64,000 bases of DNA from Halomonas sp. DQ26W (GCF_003339685.1 NZ_QPKI01000001.1:135496-199495), one strand, 5' to 3'; positions 49,434 through 58,640 are shown, numbered from the stretch's first letter. Notes: a model not told the origin generated them from the sequence alone. Made by a program: numbers and translations.

Positions 49434-50755
49434 GCGGAAGCAGCGTCGCTATCGTTGTCCTGGTCAAAGAGGGCGTCAACGAAGTCCCGGGCCGCAAAGG
49501 GGCGCAGATCGTCCAGGTTCTCGCCCACGCCGATGTAGCGGATAGGCGTACCTAGCTGTTTGGCCAGGGCGAAGATGATGCCGCCCTTGGCGGTCCCGTC
49601 GAGCTTTGTCAGGGTAATCCCGGTCACCGGCACGGCCTCGTTGAAGGTAGCGGCCTGGGAAAGCGCGTTCTGGCCGGTGCCGGCATCGAGCACCAGCATC
49701 ACCTCGTGGGGCGCCGTGTCGTCCAGCTTGCCCATGACCCGGTGCACCTTCTTGAGCTCCTCCATCAAGTGGCCCTTGTTGTGCAACCGGCCGGCCGTAT
49801 CGGCGATCAGCACGTCAACCTTACGCGCCTTGGCCGCGGCGACGGCGTCAAAGATCACCGATGCGCTGTCGGCCCCGGTGTGCTGGGCGATCACCGGCAC
49901 ACTGTTGCGCTCGCCCCACACCTTGAGCTGCTCCACCGCGGCGGCACGAAAGGTATCGCCGGCAGCCAGCATCACGCTTCTGCCCTCGCGCTGAAAACGC
50001 TGGGTCAGCTTGCCGATGGTAGTGGTTTTGCCCACACCGTTGACCCCCACCACCAGGATCACGAAGGGGCCCTCACCCTTGGGTGGCAATGCCAGCGGCT
50101 GTGCCACCACGTCAAGCATCACGGTCAACTCGTCCTGCAGGGCCCGGTAAAGTGCCTGGGGATCCTTGAGCTCCTTGCGCGAGACGCGTTCGGTGAGCCG
50201 GTCGATGATCTCGGTGGTGGCCTCGATACCGACATCGGCCATCAACAGCTGGGTCTCGAGATCCTCGATCAACTCGTCGTCGATCTGTTTCTTTCCCAAG
50301 AAGAGCCCGGCGATACCATCGGTAAGATTGGCGCGGGTCTTGCCCAGGCCTGAGCGAATACGTGCGAACCAGCCCTTTTTCTCGGCAGCCGGTTTTTCCT
50401 GCAAAGGCGTGCGGCCCGGCTCGGGCTCGGCCGCTGCAGCGGGCTCGGCCGTGACAGGTGCCAGCGCTTCGTCGCGTAGCGCGGCATTCTCCTCGTCTCG
50501 GCTGACTTCCTCGACCGCTTCTGTGTGGGCAAGCGCCTCGTCAGCGGCAGGGCCGGCCATGGCGACCTCCTCGGGCCGCTGTCCTTCAATGATTGCCGGC
50601 TCCGAAGGGGCCGGCCCCGAAGAAGCTGACTCGGGGGAGGCTTCCTCAGCCGTCGGGGCTGGAGTTGCCGATGCCTCTTCCTCGGCCAGGTGCTCCGACT
50701 GCGTTGGCCGGGACTGCTCTTCTTGCTGCTTCTTGCGCTTGAAAATACCGAACAT
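49430..50755 (-). CDS. ftsY: Signal recognition particle receptor FtsY
   Basis: SRP receptor GTPase for co-translational membrane insertion. The 441-aa protein starts MFGIFKRKKQQEEQSRPTQS. A long acidic, Ala/Glu/Pro-rich A domain (about residues 10-130) precedes the N domain (WFARIRSGLGKTRANLTDGI) and the G domain with GVNGVGKTTTIGKL, DTAGR and TKLDGTAKGG. The amphipathic start of the N domain, needed for membrane contact, is present. Confidence 0.96.
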   Translation of the reverse strand: MFGIFKRKKQQEEQSRPTQSEHLAEEEASATPAPTAEEASPESASSGPAPSEPAIIEGQRPEEVAMAGPAADEALAHTEAVEEVSRDEENAALRDEALAPVTAEPAAAAEPEPGRTPLQEKPAAEKKGWFARIRSGLGKTRANLTDGIAGLFLGKKQIDDELIEDLETQLLMADVGIEATTEIIDRLTERVSRKELKDPQALYRALQDELTVMLDVVAQPLALPPKGEGPFVILVVGVNGVGKTTTIGKLTQRFQREGRSVMLAAGDTFRAAAVEQLKVWGERNSVPVIAQHTGADSASVIFDAVAAAKARKVDVLIADTAGRLHNKGHLMEELKKVHRVMGKLDDTAPHEVMLVLDAGTGQNALSQAATFNEAVPVTGITLTKLDGTAKGGIIFALAKQLGTPIRYIGVGENLDDLRPFAARDFVDALFDQDNDSDAASA

Positions 50756-50843
50756 GGGGGAATTCAGCCTCACGGGTGAATGATCGCTACATCCTACCAC
50801 CGCGCACCATGACTGTGGACAAGTCGACAGGTACAATTCGGCC

Positions 50844-51482
50844 ATGACACGCCGCCGTCCACCTCCCCGTCCCCGCCGCTCCACCTGCGATACCCGCCAG
50901 GACAAGAGCGGCGGTCGCCTTCGCCTCATCGGCGGCGAGTTTCGCCGCCGCCTATTGCCGGTGCTGGACAGCCCCGGCTTACGCCCGACCCCCGACCGGG
51001 TACGGGAGACGCTGTTCAACTGGCTGGTGATGACCACCCCCGGTGCGCGGGTGCTGGACCTCTTCGCCGGCACCGGGGCGCTGGGCCTGGAAGCGCTCTC
51101 CCGTGGCGCCCGTGAGACACTGTTTGTCGAGCGCGATGTCCGCGTGGCCCAGGCGCTGCGCACCAACGTCGTTACCCTGGGGGCCGAACAGCGCGGCCGC
51201 GTGGTCACCGACGATGCACTCGCCTTTCTCGACACACCGCCCGCCGACGCCAGCACGCCATTTACACTGGTGTTTCTCGACCCACCCTTTCGCCAACAGT
51301 TGGCCCAGCCCTGCTGCGAGCGGCTGGAGCGTGGCTGGCTGGCGGAAGCAGCCTACATCTATCTGGAAACCGAATCGGAGCTCGACCCCCAGGTGCCGGA
51401 TAGCTGGCAACTGCACCGCGAGGTGCGCGCCGGGGATAGCACCGGGCGGCTTTATCGACGGCTGACGACCGCCCGCAGTTGA
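50844..51482 (+). CDS. rsmD: 16S rRNA (guanine-966-N2) methyltransferase
   Basis: The 212-aa Rossmann methyltransferase has GGRLRLIGGEFRRRLL, the SAM motif VLDLFAGTGALGLEALSRGA and the catalytic DPPF (LVFLDPPFRQQ). It starts with a basic Arg/Pro-rich tail and is divergent from ftsY, its usual neighbour. Confidence 0.94.
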   Translation: MTRRRPPPRPRRSTCDTRQDKSGGRLRLIGGEFRRRLLPVLDSPGLRPTPDRVRETLFNWLVMTTPGARVLDLFAGTGALGLEALSRGARETLFVERDVRVAQALRTNVVTLGAEQRGRVVTDDALAFLDTPPADASTPFTLVFLDPPFRQQLAQPCCERLERGWLAEAAYIYLETESELDPQVPDSWQLHREVRAGDSTGRLYRRLTTARS

Positions 51483-51602
51483 CGCTTCAGCGTTGCCTTT
51501 CGGCAACGCTTGCCGAGCCACAGCCAGCGGCGTTACGCTGCGCGTCGGAGATCAGCGACGGACATGGGTTCGCCGCACAGGACGTCTTTTCAGGAGAACA
51601 GA

Positions 51603-51794
51603 ATGAGCACCGAACTCTTCAATCGGCTCGAACAGAAAGTCGCCAGCGCCGTCGAGACACTGGAGTTGCTGAAGATGGAAGCCGAGGAACTGCGCGAGGA
51701 GAACAACCGACTCAAGCAGGAACGCGAGGAGTGGGAGCGTCGGCTCACCGCCCTGCTGGGCAAATTCGATGAGGTGGAAACGAGCAACGGCTGA
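51603..51794 (+). CDS. zapB: Cell division protein ZapB
   Basis: A 63-aa coiled-coil protein: [20 protein letters not shown], then [20 protein letters not shown] with clear heptads. Length and sequence match ZapB, which links the FtsZ ring (via ZapA) to the chromosome terminus. AGGAGAA lies before the ATG. It is convergent with rimI. Confidence 0.85.
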   Translation: MSTELFNRLEQKVASAVETLELLKMEAEELREENNRLKQEREEWERRLTALLGKFDEVETSNG

Positions 51795-51800
51795 GCTAGC

Positions 51801-52352
51801 CTACAATAGCCGGCGCGACATCAGCAACGCATCCTCCCGTCCCGCGCCGGCGCTAGACGCCACTCCTGGCCCAGCCCCTGTCAACTTAGCGACGCCCCCG
51901 CCGGCTCGCGGTTCGGCCGCGGGTGCAGAGGCAGAGGCAGAGGTTTCAAGACCAGGATAGTAGCCTCGACGCCTGCCATCCTCATCGAAGCCCGCCTTGC
52001 GATACAGGGCAATGGCGCCTGAATTGCTTGCCCTCACCTCCAGCAGCAGTCGCTCGCTTTCCCAGCGCAGCGCCTGATCGATCACTACCGTCAGCAGGCT
52101 TGTCGCCAGGCCGCGTCGACGCATGGCCGGCGCCACCAGCATGGCCTGGAGTTCTGTTTCGAAGGGCAGGCGAGCCGCAACGGCATGTCCAGCGAGTTGC
52201 CCCTCTACTTCGACACCCAGGACGCAGACTGTTTCATCAGTCAGGATTTTTTCGAGCTGGCTACGGGTCCAGGGACGGGGCCTGGCCTGCTCCAGCACTA
52301 CCAGGCGAGTCAGATCGGCTATGCCCAGGCGGCGGAACACTCCTTCAGTCAT
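51801..52352 (-). CDS. rimI: Ribosomal-protein-alanine N-acetyltransferase RimI, with C-terminal insertion
   Basis: GNAT enzyme that acetylates the N-terminal Ala of ribosomal protein S18. It has the acetyl-CoA site VAPAMRRRGLATSLL, LEVRASNSGAIALYRKAGF and RRRGYYPG. Instead of passing directly to the final REDALLMSRRL, about 34 Ala/Ser/Gly/Pro-rich residues are inserted (encoded at about 51830-51945). Their coding sequence includes a triplicated hexamer (GAGGCA on the plus strand). ATG at 52352; a GTG 8 codons earlier is possible. It overlaps the holD-like gene upstream by about 8 nt. Confidence 0.88.
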   Translation of the reverse strand: MTEGVFRRLGIADLTRLVVLEQARPRPWTRSQLEKILTDETVCVLGVEVEGQLAGHAVAARLPFETELQAMLVAPAMRRRGLATSLLTVVIDQALRWESERLLLEVRASNSGAIALYRKAGFDEDGRRRGYYPGLETSASASAPAAEPRAGGGVAKLTGAGPGVASSAGAGREDALLMSRRLL

Positions 52353-53199
52353 CGTTCGGGGCTCCGCCAGTTGCACTTAAAGACGGCGCTTCCCGCTCAC
52401 CGTGCCAAGCCTTACGCCAGGTTACCAGCGATGGCAACAGGGCGCGCTTGGCCTCGCCGCTGCTGACCAGCACATCGAGCCCAGGCCCCTGCCAACCAGG
52501 CAGGTCCAGCAGTTCGCAATGCGCGCCTTTTAGATTCAATACCCGGTCAAGTGTCTCGTCGCTACCGAAAAGCAGCACACGCTCCGGCGCCCAGCCATGC
52601 CGATCCGCCCCCGCGATAAAGGCCTGCACCCCCTCCCTCGCTTCTTCAAGCGGCGACTCCGCTGGAAGCCCCTCCACCGGAGGCCAGCGGAAGCCTTGGA
52701 AGCGGGGGGGGCGTGCCGGGAAGATACCGGCAGCGCGTAACAGATTGAGGAGAAGGTTCAGATGCACTTCCGCTGGCGGCTCGTTCCCCGGCATCAGCAG
52801 CAACCACCGGTCGTCCAGGCACGCCACCTGCAAGGAAAAGCGCAGCGGCACCTGGTTAGCCGTCGCCTCACTGGGTGGGGCGGCTGCTGAAGCGTCCGCA
52901 TCCGTGCCGACGCCAGCTTCCATGCCGTCGCCACTCAGCAACAGCCGGGCTCGGCCGGGCTGCGCGGCCCGCAGCGAGGGCGGTGGAGAAGCTATGCTGG
53001 CAGGCTGCTTCGCCGCTTGCGGCTCGGCGTCCTCCAGCAACGCATGAAGGCGCTCAGCGGGCGGTGTCGCGGCGGGCGGCACAGGCAGCGCCCACTCGCA
53101 CGCTTCGGAAGGCCGGGCGTTGGGCAGCCGATATCGGGCCACCCAGGCGGTCAGACCCATGGCTTCCAGATACTGCAGGCGCTGCGGCTCGGGTGTCAC
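52345..53199 (-). CDS. holD: Probable DNA polymerase III psi subunit (HolD-like)
   Basis: The 284-aa product starts (GTG at 53199) MTPEPQRLQYLEAMGLTAWV, similar to the chi-binding N-terminal peptide of psi (LxxLGIxxW). A Pro/Ala-rich low-complexity segment (about residues 45-115) leads to a C-terminal domain with LDDRWLLLMPGNEP and PERVLLFGSDETLDRVL. The position directly upstream of rimI matches holD-rimI in E. coli and the long psi-like proteins of pseudomonads. It is twice the E. coli length, so the assignment is moderate. Confidence 0.55.
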   Translation of the reverse strand: MTPEPQRLQYLEAMGLTAWVARYRLPNARPSEACEWALPVPPAATPPAERLHALLEDAEPQAAKQPASIASPPPSLRAAQPGRARLLLSGDGMEAGVGTDADASAAAPPSEATANQVPLRFSLQVACLDDRWLLLMPGNEPPAEVHLNLLLNLLRAAGIFPARPPRFQGFRWPPVEGLPAESPLEEAREGVQAFIAGADRHGWAPERVLLFGSDETLDRVLNLKGAHCELLDLPGWQGPGLDVLVSSGEAKRALLPSLVTWRKAWHGEREAPSLSATGGAPNDD

Positions 53200-53504
53200 G
53201 CGCTGCCGCCGCGACAGTTGGGAGAGTCGGGCCTAGCACCGCCGCGAACCGCCCACTCGGCCGGAGTATACAAATGCAGTGCCAGGGCATGCACCGGCCC
53301 GGCAAGTTCATCGGACAGTTCCGCATAGAGCCGCTGATGGCGCTTGACTGGCATCAGCCCCTGGAACTGTTCTGATACCAGCGTGACCTTGAAGTGGGTC
53401 TCGGAATTCGCCGGAACTGCGTGCCGGTGGCTCTCGTTCTCCACCGCCAGAAACGTGGGCTCTAGGGCCTGCAGCTTCGCTTCGATATCGGCCTGGATAC
53501 TCAT
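53196..53504 (-). CDS. bolA: BolA family protein
   Basis: The 102-aa protein has the class II KH-like BolA fold: MSIQADIEAKLQALEPTFLA, ENESHRHAVPANSETHFKVT (conserved His and the T-H-F-K-V core), and MPVKRHQRLYAELSDELAGP followed by VHALALHLYTPAEW. BolA proteins pair with monothiol glutaredoxins in Fe-S handling or act as regulators; which applies cannot be told here. The stop overlaps the next gene's GTG (GTGA). Confidence 0.92.
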   Translation of the reverse strand: MSIQADIEAKLQALEPTFLAVENESHRHAVPANSETHFKVTLVSEQFQGLMPVKRHQRLYAELSDELAGPVHALALHLYTPAEWAVRGGARPDSPNCRGGSA

Positions 53505-53539
53505 GTGGGCTCCACCGAGAAGGATGAGAAAGCATTGTA

Positions 53540-54949
53540 CTATCTAGGCGGTGACGACGTCTGCCGCGGGCTCGCCTGGGCGGCGCCGGCAAGCGGCATT
53601 CGAGCAAGGCTGGCGGCCAGCGCCAGGATGCAGGTCGCGCAGCCCACCCAAAGCGTGGCCTGCACCGGCGCGTTCGCGGCCAGGAAGGTGCCTACCAGTG
53701 CCACGCCGAGCGACTGCCCCACGGTTCGCGTGGTGCTCAACACTCCCGAGGCGGCGGTGCTCAGCTCCCGGGGAGCACTGGTCATCATCTCGCGATTGTT
53801 GGGTGGTTGGAACAGGCCGAAGCCCAGACCGCAAAGTGCCGTACGCCACAGGCTATCCACCACACCGGCATCACTCTTCAGCATCGCCAGCGAGGCCAGG
53901 CCCGACAGCAGTAGTAACAGCCCGGCATTGGCCAGGATGCTGGGGTTGACTTTGTCTGCCAGTCGACCGGCAAAGGGGCCCACCAGCATGATGGCTAGCG
54001 GCCAGGGAGTGAACAGCCAGGCCGTCTGCAGTGGCGTGAAGCCCATCTCCTGCTGGTAGAGGAACGACAGCGCCACGAAGGCCAGCCCCTGACCGACGAA
54101 GGCGAGTCCCGATGCAGTCACCGCAAGGCTGAAGCGAGGCTCCTTGAAAAGTCTCGGCGGAAGCAGGGGATGACTGGCGTGGCGCTGACGACGCAGGAAC
54201 AGGTAGCCGGCCGCCAGGCTCACCGCAAGCCAGCCCAGCCACTGCCAGGCCGGCGCATTGTGCCCCAGGGCGTCAAGGGCCAGGAAGAAACTGCCAAGCA
54301 TGATCACGGAGCCCAGCGCTCCGCGACCATCGAAACCGCCCCGCCTGCCCGGCTCCCGAGGTAGCGCCCGCCACGCCAACCACAGCGAACAGAGGCCCAG
54401 CGGAATATGCAGGGCAAAGAGCCAGGGCCAGTTGGCCACCGACAACACCAAGCCGCCCAGTGCCGGACCGGAGGCATAGCCACCGGCCACGATCAGCGCA
54501 CTCAAGCCGAGCGCGGAGCCCAGCAGCCGGGTGGGGAAGATGGATCGATAGAGCGAGGGGCCGATGGAGAGCGTCGCGGCGGCACCCAGCCCCTGCAGCG
54601 CACGAAACATCAGCAGCAGCTCGAGACTTCGGGACAGGGCGGCGCCCAACGAGGCCACCACGAACAGAGCCAGGCCCGCTACGTACAGACGACGACGGCT
54701 GACCATCTCGCTGAAGGAGGCGAACACCAGCAGGAAGGCAGCGCAGACGATCTGGTAGAGGTTGGAAACCCAGACGGCACGCGCGGCCGATATCTCCAGG
54801 TCGCGCGCAATCGAAGGCAGTGCCAGGTTGATCATGGTGGTATCCACCACCGCCATCAGCGTACCGAGAACCAGCGCCAGGACCGCCAGGCGCCGCTCGG
54901 GGCCAGGCAACCCATCATCGCCAGGTCGAGTTTCGAAGAGTCGGCTCAT
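53540..54949 (-). CDS. DHA2-family (14-TM) MFS drug exporter
   Basis: A 469-aa polytopic protein with about 14 hydrophobic segments. It has the DHA2 marker LGTLMAVVDTTMINLALPSI in TM1 (acidic Asp), the motif-A-like loop SEMVSRRRLYVAGL, and motif C-like ALIVAGGYASGPALGGLVL in TM5. It resembles the QacA/EmrB/SmvA group of proton-coupled multidrug exporters. Single gene; the substrate is unknown and no regulator is adjacent. Confidence 0.88.
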   Translation of the reverse strand: MSRLFETRPGDDGLPGPERRLAVLALVLGTLMAVVDTTMINLALPSIARDLEISAARAVWVSNLYQIVCAAFLLVFASFSEMVSRRRLYVAGLALFVVASLGAALSRSLELLLMFRALQGLGAAATLSIGPSLYRSIFPTRLLGSALGLSALIVAGGYASGPALGGLVLSVANWPWLFALHIPLGLCSLWLAWRALPREPGRRGGFDGRGALGSVIMLGSFFLALDALGHNAPAWQWLGWLAVSLAAGYLFLRRQRHASHPLLPPRLFKEPRFSLAVTASGLAFVGQGLAFVALSFLYQQEMGFTPLQTAWLFTPWPLAIMLVGPFAGRLADKVNPSILANAGLLLLLSGLASLAMLKSDAGVVDSLWRTALCGLGFGLFQPPNNREMMTSAPRELSTAASGVLSTTRTVGQSLGVALVGTFLAANAPVQATLWVGCATCILALAASLARMPLAGAAQASPRQTSSPPR

Positions 54950-54980
54950 CCTCTTTCCATCACTGCGGCGTCAATAACGA

Positions 54981-55003
54981 GAAAACCGGCCGCAGCCGGT
55001 TTC
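54981..55003 (-). terminator. Terminator of the gene at 55031
   Basis: Stem AAACCGGC (54983-54990) / GCCGGTTT (54995-55002) with a CGCA loop, extended by a T-run on the minus strand (GGTTTTC). Confidence 0.65.
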
Positions 55004-55030
55004 ACCATGCGCCAGCCACAGGGCCAGTGC

Positions 55031-55417
55031 TCAATCTTGATCGGTTTCCAACAACAGTGAATCGTCAACTTCGGAGATTTCCAGCGCCGCTTCATTGTCC
55101 AGATCGATGGCCAGGTAACTGTGCTCGACCTGCAGAAAACGCTGGAACAGTTCCCAGTTAACGGACTCGGGCCACTGCCGCTCGTCCTCTTCCCAGGCCC
55201 GCAGCTCAGTCTCGAGGATCTCGAGGTAGCGTTCACGGACGAAGGCTTCCAGCGCCTCGGGCGTGTCCATCTCGGGAATCAGGTAGACGGTACTTTCGCG
55301 TTCGACGTCGGCCAGGGTGAGGTCGTCGTCCCCCACCGTGGGTTCCAGCGCATTGATCCATTCCACGAAATGCCGGGTGGGTCTGACGCTCAGGGCGGAG
55401 CGGTTGAGCAGTTTCAT
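55031..55417 (-). CDS. Conserved acidic protein of unknown function
   Basis: The 128-aa strongly acidic protein starts MKLLNRSALSVRPTRHFVEW and contains STVYLIPEMDTPEALEAFVR and WPESVNWELFQRFLQVEHSY. The ATG at 55417 has GAGGAG upstream. I recognise it only as a member of a widespread gammaproteobacterial hypothetical family found near housekeeping genes. No catalytic motif or membrane segment is seen. A hairpin terminator follows. Confidence 0.75.
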   Translation of the reverse strand: MKLLNRSALSVRPTRHFVEWINALEPTVGDDDLTLADVERESTVYLIPEMDTPEALEAFVRERYLEILETELRAWEEDERQWPESVNWELFQRFLQVEHSYLAIDLDNEAALEISEVDDSLLLETDQD

Positions 55418-55514
55418 CACGGTCTCCTCGACGTCGAAACGGTGATCATTATGGGTGCTACTGCCGCTGCTTACCAATACTTCTGCTTTTCGCTCAATGC
55501 CACTACCGACCAGA

Positions 55515-55611
55515 GCCGGGGGCAGGGCGAAGAGGAGGTCATTTGCCAGGGATGGCAAATGTAGCGCCCATGGATGGGTTCACAGCGCCTCCTCGTAGCC
55601 CTGCCCCCGGC
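55515..55611 (+). repeat. Structured intergenic repeat, copy D (best-formed)
   Basis: Perfect 14-bp outer stem, GCCGGGGGCAGGGC (55515-55528) / GCCCTGCCCCCGGC (55598-55611). The inner stem is GAGGAGG/CCTCCTC (55532-55538, 55588-55594). Hairpin 1 is ATTTGCCA-GGGA-TGGCAAAT (55541-55560). Hairpin 2 is CCCA-TGGA-TGGG (55567-55578). It lies in the 262-bp gap between lysS and the unknown acidic gene. Confidence 0.8.
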
Positions 55612-55679
55612 GGCCCGCGACCGGCCATGTTTACTGCTTGCATCAGCGCCAGGAGCCAACCGGGACTTGCCGGAGCCCT

Positions 55680-57230
55680 TCAATCACCTTCAGGGCGCAT
55701 GGCCGGGAACAGCAGCACATCCCGGATCGAGGCGCTGTCGGTGAACAGCATCACCAGGCGGTCGATGCCGATGCCTTCGCCGGCGGTGGGCGGCATGCCG
55801 TACTCCAGCGCACGCACGTAGTCGGCATCATAGTACATCGCCTCCAGGTCGCCGGCCTCCTTCTCCGCCGCTTGCTCGCGGAAGCGCTCGGCCTGATCCT
55901 CGGCGTCGTTGAGCTCCGAGAAGCCGTTGGCGATCTCGCGCCCACCGACGAAGAACTCGAAGCGCTCGGTGACGAAGGGATCGCTGTCCTTGCGCCGCGC
56001 CAGCGGGCTTACCTCGGTGGGATATTCGGTGATGAAGGTCGGCTGCTTCAGGCGGTGCTCGACGGTCTTCTCGAAGATCTCGATCTGAATCTTGCCGAGC
56101 CCCCAGCCATCCTTGACGTCGATGTCCAACCGCTCGGCGATCTGGCGCGCGGCGGAAGCGTCGGCCAGTGCCTCGGCGTGGATGTCGGGGTTGACTTCGA
56201 GGATGGCGTCGAACACCGTGATCCGCTTCAGCGGGCTGCCGAAGTCATACTCGAAGGACTCGAGCACCTCGCCCTCGCTATTTCGCACGGTGTTGACCAC
56301 GGTGGTGGTGCCCAGCACCTGTTGGGCCACGCTGCGCAGCATCTCCTCGGTGAGGTCCATCAGGTCGTTGTGGTTCGCATGGGCCTGATAGAACTCGATC
56401 ATGGTGAACTCAGGGTTGTGCCGTGTGGATAGCCCCTCGTTACGGAAGTTGCGATTGATCTCGAAGACCCGCTCGAAGCCGCCCACCACCAGGCGCTTGA
56501 GGTAGAGCTCCGGCGCGATGCGCAGGTACATGTCGATGTCCAGCGCGTTGTGGTGGGTGATGAAGGGACGCGCGGCGGCGCCGCCGGGAATCGGCTGCAG
56601 CATGGGAGTTTCCACCTCCATGAAGCCTCGCTCCTCGAAGAAGCGGCGCATGGCGCTGATCACCCCGGCCCGGGTCTCGAACACCCTGCGCGAGTCGGGG
56701 TTCATGATCAGGTCGACGTAGCGCTGGCGGTAGCGCGCCTCCATGTCGGTCAGGCCATGGAACTTGTCGGGCAAAGGACGCAGGCTCTTGGTCAACAGCC
56801 TGGCCTCGGCCAGCATCACGTAGAGATCACCCTTGCCAGACTTGTGTACCGGACCACGGCCGGCCACGATGTCGCCGATATCCCAGCCCTTGATGTCTTC
56901 CAGCACGTCCACCGGAAGCCCCTTCTTGTCGATATAGAGCTGGATCTGCCCCGTAGTGTCCTGAATGACCAGGAAGGGGCCGCGCTTGCGCATGATGCGC
57001 CCGGCCACGGCGGCCTCGCGCCCCAGCGCCTCCAGCGCCTCCTTGTCCTTGTCGCCGAGTTCGGCGATCAGCTCGGCGGCCTGGCTGTCACGGCGGAAGT
57101 CGTTGGGGAAGGCACTCTCGCCGCGCAAGCCGGCCAGCTTGCGGCGATCGGCCAGCTTGGCGCGTCGCTCGGCGATCAGGCGGTTCTCGTCGTGCTGCGG
57201 GCTATCCGGTGAAGAGCTCTCGTTGGCCAT
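55680..57230 (-). CDS. lysS: Lysyl-tRNA synthetase, class II
   Basis: The 516-aa protein starts [20 protein letters not shown]. An OB-fold anticodon-binding domain (about residues 60-170) precedes the class II core with motif 2 ([20 protein letters not shown]) and motif 3 ([20 protein letters not shown]). ATG at 57230. It follows prfB by 72 bp; prfB-lysS is the same operon as in E. coli. Confidence 0.97.
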   Translation of the reverse strand: MANESSSPDSPQHDENRLIAERRAKLADRRKLAGLRGESAFPNDFRRDSQAAELIAELGDKDKEALEALGREAAVAGRIMRKRGPFLVIQDTTGQIQLYIDKKGLPVDVLEDIKGWDIGDIVAGRGPVHKSGKGDLYVMLAEARLLTKSLRPLPDKFHGLTDMEARYRQRYVDLIMNPDSRRVFETRAGVISAMRRFFEERGFMEVETPMLQPIPGGAAARPFITHHNALDIDMYLRIAPELYLKRLVVGGFERVFEINRNFRNEGLSTRHNPEFTMIEFYQAHANHNDLMDLTEEMLRSVAQQVLGTTTVVNTVRNSEGEVLESFEYDFGSPLKRITVFDAILEVNPDIHAEALADASAARQIAERLDIDVKDGWGLGKIQIEIFEKTVEHRLKQPTFITEYPTEVSPLARRKDSDPFVTERFEFFVGGREIANGFSELNDAEDQAERFREQAAEKEAGDLEAMYYDADYVRALEYGMPPTAGEGIGIDRLVMLFTDSASIRDVLLFPAMRPEGD

Positions 57231-57302
57231 ATCACTACCTGTTGGCAATATCGTGTGCGGTATCAAAGACGCGTCTGGCGCCGTATCGTCGAGCGCAGCA
57301 GG

Positions 57303-58401
57303 CTATAGGCCCTGCTTGAGGCTGGCGACGATAAACTGGTCCAGATCGCCATCCAGCACCTTGTCGCAATTGCTGGTCTGCACGCCGGTGCGCAGATCCT
57401 TGATGCGCTGGTCGTCGAGGACATAGGAGCGTATCTGGCTACCCCAGCCGATATCGGCCTTGGAATCCTCGGCCTCCTGCTTGGCGGCGTTGCGCTTCTG
57501 CATCTCGTGTTCCCACAGCTTCGCCTTGAGCTGCTTCATGGCGAAGTCGCGGTTGGCGTGCTGGCTGCGTTGGCTCTGGCAGGCCACCACGATACCGGTG
57601 GGCTCGTGGGTGATACGCACGGCCGAGTCGGTGGTATTGACGTGCTGGCCACCCGCGCCGCTGGAACGATAGGTGTCGGTGCGCAGATCCGCCGGATTGA
57701 TCTCGACCTCGAAGCTGTCGTCCACTTCCGGCGACAGGAACACCGAGGCGAAGGAGGTGTGACGACGACCGCCGGAGTCGAAGGGGCTCTTGCGCACCAG
57801 GCGATGCACGCCGGTCTCGGTACGCAGCCAGCCAAAGGCGTAGTCGCCCTGCACATGTAACGAAGCCGACTTGATGCCCGCCACGTCGCCAGCCGACACC
57901 TCGGTGATCTCGGCCTTGAAACCATGGTGCTCACACCAGCGAAGGTACATGCGCAGCAGCATGTTGGCCCAGTCCTGAGCCTCGGTGCCACCGGAGCCGG
58001 CCTGGATATCCAGGTAGGCGTTGTTCTCATCCATCTCGCCGGAGAACATGCGCCGAAACTCGAGCTTCTCGAGGCTGGCGTTAAGACCGCTCAGCTCCTT
58101 CTCGACCTCGGCCACGGTGTCCTCGTCCGCTTCCATCTCAGCCAGTTCGAGCAGGTCGCGGCTGTCCGCCAGGCCCTGGTCAAGCTCGTCGATGGTCTGG
58201 ACGATCTGCTCCAGCGAGGCGCGTTCCTTGCCGAGTTTCTGGGCGTAGTCCGGGTCGTTCCAGACGGCGGGGTCTTCCAGCTCGCGGGTGACTTCCTCTA
58301 ACCGATCCTTGCGTTCGGCATAGTCAAAGATACCCCCTCAGGACGTCTGTCCGCTCGGACAGGTCCTTGATGAGGTTGTGAATCGGGTTGGTTTCCAGCA
58401 T
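57303..58401 (-). CDS. prfB: Peptide chain release factor 2, with programmed +1 frameshift
   Basis: RF2 recognises UGA/UAA. Reading starts at ATG 58401 ([20 protein letters not shown], then LRGYL) and meets an in-frame TGA at 58326-58324, codon 26. The slippery CTT TGA C is preceded by AGGGGG (58338-58333), the internal Shine-Dalgarno. After a +1 shift, GAC TAT GCC continues [13 protein letters not shown] to the stop at 57303, about 365 aa in total. It has SPF (RKSPFDSGG) for stop-codon recognition and [10 protein letters not shown] for hydrolysis. The residue at the E. coli 246 position is Ser. The coordinates span both frames. Confidence 0.97.
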
Positions 58402-58579
58402 GGGCTCGCTCGCCTGAATCGCATGAGAAAAACGGCCGCCGCCTGGTGGATATGAGCCTGAGGGCGCACGGCACGGAAAAGGCGCTTATTGTAGCGAACT
58501 TGCCGTTAGGGCGCATCCTTGCAGAGCAGGTGCCAGCGGCATGCTTAGTAGACGGAGCGGCCTTGGAAACTTAACCTGA

Positions 58580-58603
58580 AAGGCCCGGCAGCTGCCGGGC
58601 CTT
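58580..58603 (-). terminator. Terminator after fadL
   Basis: Perfect 24-bp palindrome (12-bp arms, AAGGCCCGGCAG at 58580-58591) followed on the minus strand by TTTC. It lies about 38 bp beyond the fadL stop. The remaining 58402-58640 gap shows no gene. Confidence 0.65.
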
Positions 58604-58640
58604 GAACGAACGCTTACTTCAAGTCAAACACTCGACTGAC

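Noticed and set aside
57303..58136. prfB as a short 277-aa gene or a pseudogene
   Set aside because: The missing N-terminus is found upstream in another frame, joined by the known programmed +1 shift.
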